DNA of 64,000 nucleotides from Plasmopara viticola (Eukaryota; Oomycota; Peronosporomycetes; Peronosporales; Peronosporaceae), in the NCBI GenBank assembly GCA_001695595.3, contig MBPM02000094.1:124001-188000 (forward strand). The letters are read 5' to 3'. The notes beneath the pieces were generated by a model. That model saw only the letters and a program-made list of their open reading frames with translations. It had not been told where the DNA came from and made no database searches. Of this stretch, positions 55,340-64,000 are shown piece by piece; position 1 is the stretch's first letter; each line of letters starts with the position of its first letter. Position numbers and translations under genes: made by a program.

Positions 55340-56000
55340 CCTTTGCTAAAGTACGTCGCGCACTGAGTTAATTATGAAGTGTGGATCCAAGAATTGCTAC
55401 TGTCATACTTTACTTATAGAGAGTATGTCGAAATGAACCAAAATTGATAGTGTCCTTGCGTAAATTAAAGAAGCGTTTCATTATGTCACCAAGTATACAA
55501 TTAAGTGAACTTTGCAAAGATTAAATAAATGTTTTATCGCTTCGTCGTCTGGTGAATACATAATGACATGATGTCTTCGGGGCGTGTGTTTTAACTCTGC
55601 TGTATGCTATAATCAAACATTTGAATTGTCCTAAGCCATTTTTTCTGCCACGACTAGGCGCTTTATGTAAAGTAAAACGGCAGTTGATTCGATCATCTTC
55701 GGTAATGTGGTCTTAAATACTCGAGACTGGGAGGTGACAACATCACGACTGCGTTAAAAACAAGGTATCGTCACATAGATCGTCAGTTCAGGCAATTTGA
55801 GTACGCTACCGACAGTGTCTTGATTGAAATTGTGCACAGCGTCTTACATACAGAAGAGACGTGAAGGAACACATTAATCTTGCAAGGAACGACCGCTCAA
55901 AATGAGATTTCTTAAGGAAATGACGTGTACAGCAGATTTCAGTAAAATACCTAGATCTACAACCTGCCAAAAAGTCCACTTAAACCCAAAAATTTGGGCA
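55340..56000 (+). repeat. Long dispersed repeat, copy 1 (inverted partner 61,980-62,560)
   Basis: AAAGTACGTCG(C)GCACTGAGTTAA, AAGAATTGCTACTG, GAGTATGTCGAAATGAAC, CGAGACTGGGAGGTGACA and AAGGAACGACCGC are shared in order with the reverse complement of 61,980-62,560. About 600 bp, noncoding; could be a solo LTR or part of a larger element. Homology fades near 56,000. Confidence 0.7.
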
Positions 56001-56289
56001 GAGTATCCCTCACAAAGGAGCGGTGCAACAATGCATATGGCGTCTGTCGTGCACTAGAAGCAACTATTCATTCGAGTCTAAGTAGAAGCTTGCTTTCGGT
56101 AAAATAAAAAATACTTGGGGTTATGCCACGGATTCTCACATCCTCTCTCACCAATACTTAGTTTACATCCAATACGTGTTATCCATCGCTCTTACTTTTT
56201 AATAAACAGGGCTAACGTTTGGCTAAGTTATTTCTAAATGACCTAAGTAGCTTCGAAAAAGGTTGTTTTGGCTACAAGTGATACATTTA

Positions 56290-57560
56290 CCCCAAAATCG
56301 ACCTTTATGTTTAGGTCTGCGCCTATAACAAAGTCAGTACCTTAAGCAAAGGCTGCGTCTACAGAAAGCTCCAATTTAAGCTGCGCTTGTACCGTGAGCG
56401 ACGAGCCAAAACTGGCTTGCATGAATGAAAGTGGCTCAGGCAATGAAGGTTCTTCCTGCAAGGCTACGTCTACAAAAATTGCGGCCCTAACCAAGGCTGT
56501 GCTTGTGCCGTAAACGACGAGTAAAAAAAAACTCGCATGGAATAGAGCCGCTCAGGTAAGAAAGGCTCCATTAGATTCTCCCTCGCTGTCGCTGCAAGAA
56601 ACGCGAGTCCCAGAAATTATTTGTTATTTATTGGCAACTCACCCAACAAAGTTCTAGTCGTGAAGCCAAAAACAGGGCCTAAAGCTCTCTTTTCGATGAC
56701 TTCTCCAAAATAAAGGACCATAGCAAAGCTATGGTGACAGCCTTCGTATCATTTTTAAGGTAGTTCCAGTGATCGAAGTCTTTAACGTGGGCTATGTGAT
56801 CCACTTTCCTCCGCGTATCGATGCAAGTCGCCATTCTGTAAGTGCTTTACACAATTTTTAAACAGCTGTAAAGGACCTTTCGGACGGCAACCACTCACCC
56901 AATGCAGGCCCTGGCGCCAAGCAGTACGCTTATCTTTTAGAGTGCCACGAGAATTTCGTGAAGGTCACTTTTTGCGTGAGATCTATGATCTAAATTTGTT
57001 CAGAAATAAGGTATTATATCAGTGCAACATTATGGCGGCTATACAAACGCTTTGGCATTGTACAGAACTCATCTTCAAGAGATCTCGGCATTTGCATGTT
57101 CTCAAGCAAGGCGCTAGAAGCTTATATCTCGAGACAGTCACTCCTACCGTATCCCCGTATCTTGACGCACTGCCAAAAACCCACAGCCGGCTGCGAAGTG
57201 CTTGTTGCTCTTAAATCGAGATGGTGCCGCAAAACGACCAGTATTTCCCACGACGTCTGTAAAAGATGTAAATTTTGCCCCTTAAAAATACAGTTTGGCG
57301 CCCAGGAAAGCGCCTCTTCTTCGCAATTTACATGGCGAAGTCGCTATTTTGGCAGTCAGGGAGCTTTTAAGGTGGTCGCCCAGTCCTCTGCAATGCATTT
57401 TTTCTGTGAGAAGCATCAGCTCCTGCGGAACCAGATGTACGCGCTTAAGATTATTCTCAGAGTTCACTCTGTACGTCCCGTCGTGGGTTCATTACGACAA
57501 TTACAAGTCTTTACAGAGGGCAAATTCTTTTGGCCATGTGACTTGTGGGCTTTATCGTCA
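56290..57560 (+). pseudogene. Cysteine-rich protein relic (paralogue of 12.4-13.7 kb)
   Basis: A duplicated AAGGCT(G/A)CGTCTACA unit is followed by GYVYKNCGPNQGCACAV. About 1 kb later comes a frame (57,096-57,566) with RWCRKTTSI, CKRCKFCPLK and EKHQLLRNQMYALKIILR. No complete frame and no signal peptide. Family unknown. The 12.5-kb and 13.5-kb relics preserve the same two ends. Confidence 0.4.
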
Positions 57561-57649
57561 AATTGATCTCAGATTGAGCCTTTTAAATTGTGTGAAGAAG
57601 AAACTTTATTTTTGTATCGAGCTTTGAAATCGACCGAAGGCTCAAAGCG

Positions 57650-58320
57650 ACATAGTCGGTTTATTTTTCGTATCGGGTGGTGGTGATGAACGCTATCAGC
57701 CACCGTGAGACCACCCGTAATAATTCTACCGTTTGAGTTGATCGTGCGGGTAGAGGCTCATAGAAGTGTTTGGAACACTTTAGAAAATTGGGATCCTGAT
57801 AATCAAAAAAAGTTGAAGAATGTCTTACATGAAATGTCGGGTTCATCGACATTGTCGTAGAAAGAACGATACTAAACGCCGTCTCACGCGAATTCAGGTC
57901 CGAAATCTGTAAGTAATAATAACAATTATTATTAAGTGACTCTTGTACCGGTGAGGATTTTGCGTTTTGCAATTTCATATCACTTATAATAAGTACTCAA
58001 AACCTATACACCGTAATTTTATGTTCGAGCATTACTCTTGTTTATCTTGGTCAGATGCAATCGCATTCCTTTTTGTTTTTAGCCGACTTTTGACATTTAG
58101 AAAACGAAACCCACCCCTTTTTCCCCCTCTTTTACATATTCAAAAGCATTCGTACTATTTAAAGCTTACAGGAGTTTGATTTGATAGCGTAGAAAACTTT
58201 AAAGGCTATAGATGCGTGAACCGCAACGTTAATTGCAAGCTTAATCATTAGATCATTTTCGGCCCGCGATTGTGGCGCTTCAGACCACATCCTTTGCAGC
58301 GTGTCATCGAGGACAGGATC
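57650..58320. other. Noncoding spacer
   Basis: Short frames only, nothing recognised. Confidence 0.3.
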
Positions 58321-58329
58321 GACCTCTAC

Positions 58330-59450
58330 GTCGCACTACCTCTCTGTTAACAGTGCCTGTAGACAGCGGTAAGCGGGCTTACAATAATTAATATAGCGCT
58401 CATCAAAGCTCAAAAAGTAAATTGCGGTCATACAATTGACATCATCGTATCTAAGAGGCCATTTTATAATAAAATCGTATCCATTAGTAGCCTTTCTGCT
58501 TGGTTTATTTCTTACACTGGCTAAATTATGTGCCCAATGCACCATCTAGTCTAGGCCGCACACAAACAACTCTATGCCCGTAGTGCCGATAATCTCTGAC
58601 AAGCCAAATACACAGTCGATGCTATTCGACCTCAGCAGTCAGCTAATACTGGCAGGCTCAGTCAAGCCGACAAGTGAGCCGCGAACTTGACTCTTTGGCA
58701 GCTCGCACAGGTCCTCACATATCCGGCCACCCTCTTATACATGCTAAAATGTGGAGAGTAGAAAATGCGCGTCTTCTTCGCCCCGATGACGACTAATTGG
58801 AACATAATTTGCACCTATTAGTATATTGTACATCAATCTGTTGTCGTTAAAGTCAGCGACATGAACTGGATCTACTGAATTCATCCTGGAAAAAAGCGTA
58901 CTGTCAGTATACTCTTCCCGATGCTGCTGAGGCTTTTGTCAAGCTGTTTATAGATCAATTTTGGCATCCCTGACTCCTATGAATTTGAGCTTACGATCTT
59001 CCTCTAGTAATTCAAACGAATTCGCTCGTCAACGGAGCTTTCGGCTGTTCATAATCGATTTTGCTCAAAAGCGCGTCAACAATCACATTAAGTTTGTCAG
59101 GCTTGTGTCCAGAGCGAAAATTATCTTCCACTAATATTGAGACCCGAAATATGCAACTAGAACTCTGCGAATATGTTATATATGGCAATAATTTCCTTGT
59201 CATAAAGGCAGTAGCTTTGCTCGGTAGCCCTTAGTCGCATGTACTGGATAACGATGACTTGTCGTTATTGCAACACCAACAGACACATATCGGTGTAGTC
59301 GGAAGCAACGCAAAAAGCTTTGGCTTGCTGCTACTGAAGGCTTTTTCCGATGCAATAAACGCGTTCTGTTGTTGGCCCAGCACTACTTTTTTCTATTAGA
59401 TGGGACAAAGACTTTACGGGACTCACAAAGCTTGCACTGTATCTGTGAAA
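58330..59450 (-). mobile_element. Ty3/gypsy remnant (RNase H region)
   Basis: Minus-strand fragments include LRATEQSYCLYDKEIIAIYN (about 59,230-59,170), matching the RNase H segment usually read as ...ERNYPxHDKELLAI, then SGHKPDKLNVIVDALLS (about 59,110-59,060), matching the GxxNxVADALSR end of that domain. Sequences near 59,330-59,240 (FCVASDYTD) fit its start. Integrase traces further left are unclear. Frameshifts throughout; no terminal repeats seen. Confidence 0.6.
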
Positions 59451-59697
59451 AATTTACGAGTGCTATTCACTTCATTATAATTTTAGCATACCTCTGAGTG
59501 AAAGAGTTGGTTCTTGTACATTAAGTGTCTTAGGTAGCGATGTACATTGTATTTAGGATTAGCCTTTGGATTGTATTTTATGGCATAAGGATAGAAAAAT
59601 GTCATTTAGTGGAAGATCAAATATCTTCCTGTTCGTCTCTTCGATGCAAGGTGCCATATGACCCCTACAAGCCTTGTAGCACTTTTGGTACACCTTG

Positions 59698-60246
59698 ATG
59701 ACTATATTTAAGCTCCCAAAGTCTCGAAGTGACAGAATTAATTTCCCACCTCGGCTGGACGGAACCTTTGCACAACTTGGACGAGTTGCTAGCTTCTATG
59801 GGCAGGAAAAGACGGAGCCCTTTTTGTTGTCAAGCAGCCGCAACACATCAGAGCGTTCACGGTATACGAACAAGGTCTTCACGAGCGGCACAGTTTCAGG
59901 TATCCCGGTAAAGCTTAAAGTTTTAAAGAAAAGTCAAGCCGAGAAATTCTCTTTCGAGCAAAAAGTAGAGATGGCCGCTGATGCGGCCTCGACACCAAAC
60001 GGTCAGGTGAACTTTGCGTTCGCTCTCTCTTTTTTTTGTCGGCCTGGCTGGACGTTGGGCACTCACATGTGGATAAAATCAGTAAAATATGATATGAACA
60101 TAGAGGTACAGTTGAGAGCAACAATCCATCTGGAAGAGTTTAATTCTAACAGCGATCACACTTTCTTGCCTACGAGCACTAAAAGCGTGGACGTTATCAA
60201 TACACTCATGAATTTGGATCCCCATCGTCGAAGCGTCACTACATGA
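59698..60246 (+). CDS. Hypothetical protein, 182 residues
   Basis: ATG at 59,698, uninterrupted frame to TGA at 60,244-60,246. No signal peptide or membrane segment. Composition is protein-like, with alternating hydrophobics suggesting beta strands (VFTSGTVSGIPVKLKVLKK, VNFAFALSFF, MNIEVQLRATIHLEEF). I recognise no domain and see no paralogue in the window. Among unassigned frames here it is the best candidate for a real gene because of its length, ATG start and balanced composition. Confidence 0.45.
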   Translation: MTIFKLPKSRSDRINFPPRLDGTFAQLGRVASFYGQEKTEPFLLSSSRNTSERSRYTNKVFTSGTVSGIPVKLKVLKKSQAEKFSFEQKVEMAADAASTPNGQVNFAFALSFFCRPGWTLGTHMWIKSVKYDMNIEVQLRATIHLEEFNSNSDHTFLPTSTKSVDVINTLMNLDPHRRSVTT

Positions 60247-60249
60247 ATA

Positions 60250-61975
60250 AGTCAAGGCAACAATAAGTTTAACTCCTACGATTTATGCCTTGAAGATGGA
60301 AAATTTTACTCAAATCGCTCGTACTGAGAAATATTGGCGCAGACAGGCTTTTAACCTGAAACGGTCAACTGTTCGTCTTATAAATTAAGCGGAGTGGTGT
60401 CTATAGACTTGCCGACCCGGATCCAGTGTCAATGTACTTAACAGCCGCCGAGCAAAGCAACATCCGCCGCTGTGATCTCGATAAAAATCAGTCACATGAT
60501 CTGTGTCTGCTCCGACGAGGGCTGACAAAGTAGACCATTGTCGTGCCATAAAGTTTTAAAAGTCATCGAAAAAAGATGTGTTTTCAAAGTCAGCAAAGCG
60601 CTGGTCACACGTAAGAGCAGGGTATCCTATGGCAAAAACCCAAGCTTTTATGTATATGATTGAGTTATGCACAATACGAAAGCTTAGCTTTCAAGAACTC
60701 AATGGTTTTAGGCAAACCTAGCATTGGTGGACTGCTAGCTGGCTGCTTGTGCAAGCAAGCTTTCGAGGGTACGGAATTTGGTTCGAGTCATGATCGACTT
60801 TTGGCGCGTCACAAATTAAGCGCACCTGTTGACGATTACGGTCAGCCGAAACAGGTTGAGCCTTTTTGAAGAGGAGCAACAAAATAGCTCAGTTTCGGCT
60901 CTACTGTCTACAAAAATTGATAAATAAGACCTAAATCTATAATTTAAAGAGCTGAACATCACAGATTTCTTTCTCATCCTGAATATGAATATGTATGACG
61001 TGATCCCTGGGTGCCGGGGCTAAAATACCAGCTGCCTTACATCACATGTTAAAAACTTGGCGAGCCATTTTTCATCCCTCTTGAGCTTAGGCAAGTGTAC
61101 GCCCTTGACAATTATGAAAGGTCTCGAAGGTAATTTTAATTTAACAACGTTTGACGTGACAACGTTTTTATAACTTTGTTAGCGGGGAGCCAAGCTTTGC
61201 TAACGACACCGGCTTCTGAAGAAAACATAATAAGCGCTTTCGATATGAGTAACAATTAAGTTCGTAGCAAGTGGGCTGTTTTGATCCGCAAGCCATTTTG
61301 GGTAGCTCACGGCCACAAATGTAGGTAGCAAAGCACTGCGGGCGAAATGCGTAGATCTACAAGCAGCGGTGAGCTCAGGACTACAAGATTTCTTACAACC
61401 AAGAGCGTGTCGCATACCTTAGCTCAGAAAAATGTGGCAAAACAAATCCATGTGTCAGGTGTTACGACCGACTTCGTGGCTGACAAATGCATTCATTTCT
61501 GAAATGCTTGACACTTTGACTCAAATTAGGTGCGCTCTAATCGGGGGCACCGCCAGAGATGCCAACTTGCTGAACCTCTATAAAGTCAACTGACAAAATT
61601 TTTGGCTTAAAGAGGTCAGAAATATATCAGAGTTGAAGATAGAATCCCACATTTCATTTGTTACATCATTTAAGGTATTTTTATCCTCAGCTTTTGAGCC
61701 TCGAGGCTGCTAAAGATGCAACTGTGGAAGCCGGAATCTCCTTTTTCAAGGCTAATTAGGTGATTTCTACAAACAACTTAGCCGAATGGTAGCCCTTGAT
61801 GCTGCCTATTCGGTCATCGTTGTGGCAAAATCGATTTTGTGCATGACAATCGAGAGCGATCGATAAATCTCATGGATGAAAAGTAAGTGTCGGGTGTAGT
61901 GATTTGTAACATCAGACCGAGATTTCATTTGCAAAATCTGGCTTACTGTCAGACTTAATTATTGTTATACCGGTA
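60250..61975. other. Region without supported genes
   Basis: Frames at 60,660-60,869 (+) and 61,200-61,415 (-) are short and unassignable. Nothing recognised. Confidence 0.3.
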
Positions 61976-61979
61976 ACTA

Positions 61980-62560
61980 TCGAAGAATACCCTTTTCATA
62001 GATTTAGAGTTTGAGCGAGAAGTTTTTTTTTAAAGATTGTAGCTAGATCAAACGTTATAGCTGTTTTACGGAAATTTACTGTACACATCAATTCCTACAG
62101 ATTGTTGATTCTGCGCGGTCGTTCCTTGTAAGATTAATATGTCCCTTTACGCCTCCTCTGTGCAAGACGCTGTGCACAATCTTAATCAAGACACTATCAG
62201 TATCGTAGAAGAAACATAATTGTACCCGAATTTTCTAAGCTGACGTTAGGTGTGATGATACCTTGTATTTCACGCAGTCGTGATGCTGTCATCTCCCAGT
62301 CTCGAGTATTTTGGACCGCATAATTGCAGATGGCCGAATTTACTGCCGGCTTACTTTACATAAAGCGCCTAGCCGTGGCAGAGAAAAATACAACTAAATA
62401 CTACATTATAGCATACATCAGAATACATACCCACGTCCCGAGTTCATTTCGACATACTCTTCTCTCTGTCAAGAATTGCTACTGTCCTAGTATGGCAGTA
62501 GCAATTCTTGCTTCTACGTTTCATAGTTAACTCAGTGTGCGACGTACTTTAGGGTTTGAG
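61980..62560 (-). repeat. Long dispersed repeat, copy 2 (partner 55,340-56,000)
   Basis: Reverse complement aligns with 55,340-56,000 over most of its length. A short local inverted pair (AAGAATTGCTACTG ... CAGTAGCAATTCTTG, 62,470-62,510) makes a perfect hairpin absent from copy 1. Confidence 0.7.
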
Positions 62561-62749
62561 AAACCTTATTGTTGGAAAAAAAGGGCTTTGAAAAGACAGA
62601 TATAGAAAATAATGGACGCTACAATCATAGCAGTAAATGGCTGAGAGCTACCAGTTTGGCTGTAGCAAGACGAGAATTTGTAGTAGCTCTCGGATCAGTC
62701 TCACTTATCAACATGCTCTAACTGACATATACGCCTACTTCGCTGTTCC

Positions 62750-63480
62750 GCTCCACTCGTCGAGCCTTAATCGACAATCGAGCTTTTTCCGAGGCTGTTT
62801 TACAGAAGTTGAGCGATGAATTGCAAAACAAGTTATATGACGCTTGCCATTTCGTGCACCATGATATTTTGCATATTTTGTACGTGTCTGGGAACCCAAT
62901 TGACAATTCCCTTATAAACTTGCCGGCCAATTTTAAAAACACTCGACGCCATTTGCAAGCGATTGCAACCCATCGACAATTTACACACAGTGACGAGTCT
63001 TGTGACGCTAGATGCGAGCCACGATTCCTTCGAACTGCTGCCTCCTGATCTTACCGCACTTGACAATTGCAGTAGTGGAGAAGCTTATAACACTTGCAAC
63101 AACACCGTACTTTGAGAAACATGCATAAAAACCAGAAGATGGTAAGGAAACACCTGAGAAGCAATAAAAGAGGTAGAAAACGTACTCGATACCAGCGGCG
63201 ATTCAAATAGGATCCGATTGTACACGAGAAAGTTGTTCTCATTACCACTTAAAACGTGTGATTCGTGTTACGCCAACAATCTCGAGTTCGAATGCCAAAG
63301 CCTTCGCTGTCTACTGATCAAGCGTCAGAAACTCATTTGTATTCGTCAACAAAGTGCAAGTTGTCAATAATTGACCAAGTGAAAAAATTTGAAGCGACTC
63401 CGATGCCTCTTGATCATTAAGCAAAAGTGGGACACTTGCCTTTTCTTACTCTTTCAAATGAAATCTATTTGCTCTACCTT
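62750..63480 (+). pseudogene. Degenerate coding relic with a Cys-rich segment
   Basis: The plus strand has frame 1 (62,755-63,048, ...LSDELQNKLYDACHFVHHDI...), then frame 2 from about 62,990 (VTSLVTLDASHDSFELLPPDL), then 63,225-63,360 with CDSCYANNLEF ECQSLRCLLIKRQKLICI, a CxxC-x8-C...C pattern. Stops and shifts separate them. I do not recognise the family; the Cys pattern suggests a zinc-binding domain. Confidence 0.35.
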
Positions 63481-63728
63481 CTTCAATTGGCAAACTAAAA
63501 CACTTAAAGCGCCTTGAAGTCAACAACAATATGCTAATTGCTCTTCAAGCAAGGTCTTTAAGCGCTCGAAACTTTACGTTTAGTCATGAACAAACTCTCT
63601 CTCAACCTCACTCCCTTTCAAAAAATGTTCTTTCTAGACGACGTTGATTTGAAATTCAGCCTTCGGATATTTTCATCAATTATTACAAATTACCGGCAAC
63701 TTTGAATGCTTAGTGCTCGTTCAATTTT

Positions 63729-64000
63729 TTATAAAATTTCTGCCATCAATAATGTTCGCTTTACAGACGATAAAATTTTCGGAAATCCAGAGTCCAAAAC
63801 GTTTCCGCTTCTGAGTTGACCTTCATTTGGCCGTCCAGTGCTCGCTCGAATCGTTCTACAGAAGTTGCAGAGTTTGCTTGCCACACAAATTCCTCTTGGC
63901 TGACAGCAAGCCGCACCTCTTGATTGCTCGCAGGTTCCCTTCGACATGATCAGAATAAACAGAACGTTTGCAAGTGAGACAATCACACAGCACCGACATG
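63729..64000 (-). other. Open frame at the right edge, status uncertain
   Basis: The minus strand is open from the window edge to 63,729, with a Cys-rich stretch (GTCEQSRGAACCQPRGICVA). A second frame reads VERFERALDGQMKVNSEAE, which looks more protein-like. Either may be part of a decayed gene continuing outside the window. Confidence 0.2.

Noticed and set aside
55340..62560. A complete LTR retrotransposon bounded by the 55.3- and 62.1-kb repeats
   Set aside because: The repeats are in opposite orientation, which LTRs of one element cannot be.

Overview
The window looks like a gene-sparse, repeat-rich stretch of a plant-pathogenic oomycete genome. The best match is a downy mildew of the Plasmopara type; this is inferred from remembered family signatures, not from a search. 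The evidence is a set of intronless genes whose proteins start MRGAYYVAIALL(V/I)AAS (a secretion signal), followed near residues 47-53 by RVLR or RILR (the RxLR host-translocation motif) and about 15 residues later by DEER or AEER. There are also oomycete-type WRKY19-like Cys/His repeat proteins and decayed Ty3/gypsy, LINE, Mutator-like and SINE-like elements.

Layout. 0-10.4 kb holds the 3' part of one large effector (3-1454, +), a rearranged effector pseudogene with an inverted middle (2.56-4.2 kb), a giant 856-residue effector (7237-4667, -), a SINE-like insertion just upstream of it, an effector relic (7.83-8.07 kb, +), an intact effector (9777-8245, -) and a decayed 5' effector fragment. 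10.4-24 kb is mostly noncoding: repeats, a cysteine-rich relic, a Ty3/gypsy remnant (16.5-19.65 kb) and a WRKY19-like gene split into two opposed pieces. 24.4-34.7 kb holds an intact effector (+), two effector pseudogenes, a 5'-truncated LINE and another intact effector (-) with RVLQ in place of RVLR. 35-38 kb holds a MULE transposase remnant and a terminal-inverted-repeat element carrying a nested SINE. 38-48 kb is nearly empty. 48.7-49.4 kb holds the one intact WRKY19-like gene. 50.5-55 kb repeats the SINE / effector relic / intact effector arrangement. 55-64 kb is repeats, a second Ty3/gypsy remnant and one unrecognised 182-residue ORF.

How the genes work together. The effectors share one architecture: signal peptide, RxLR-dEER, a variable number of roughly 100-residue modules, then a conserved helical C-terminal domain ending in a block like [17 protein letters not shown]. 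The number of modules sets protein length (two in the ~510-residue members, three and a part in the 622-residue member, five and a part in the 856-residue member). Each module carries a basic K(K/R)xRID-like patch and an xxDxNKHPDEV block. In several genes that block reads exactly DLNxxP, one of the two consensus forms of the plant EAR co-repressor-recruiting motif. I infer, without proof, that the family could enter host nuclei and engage TOPLESS-type co-repressors. A tail-to-tail pair (decayed + copy, intact - copy) occurs three times, so the cluster grew by segmental duplication and was then reshuffled by inversions and transposon insertions.
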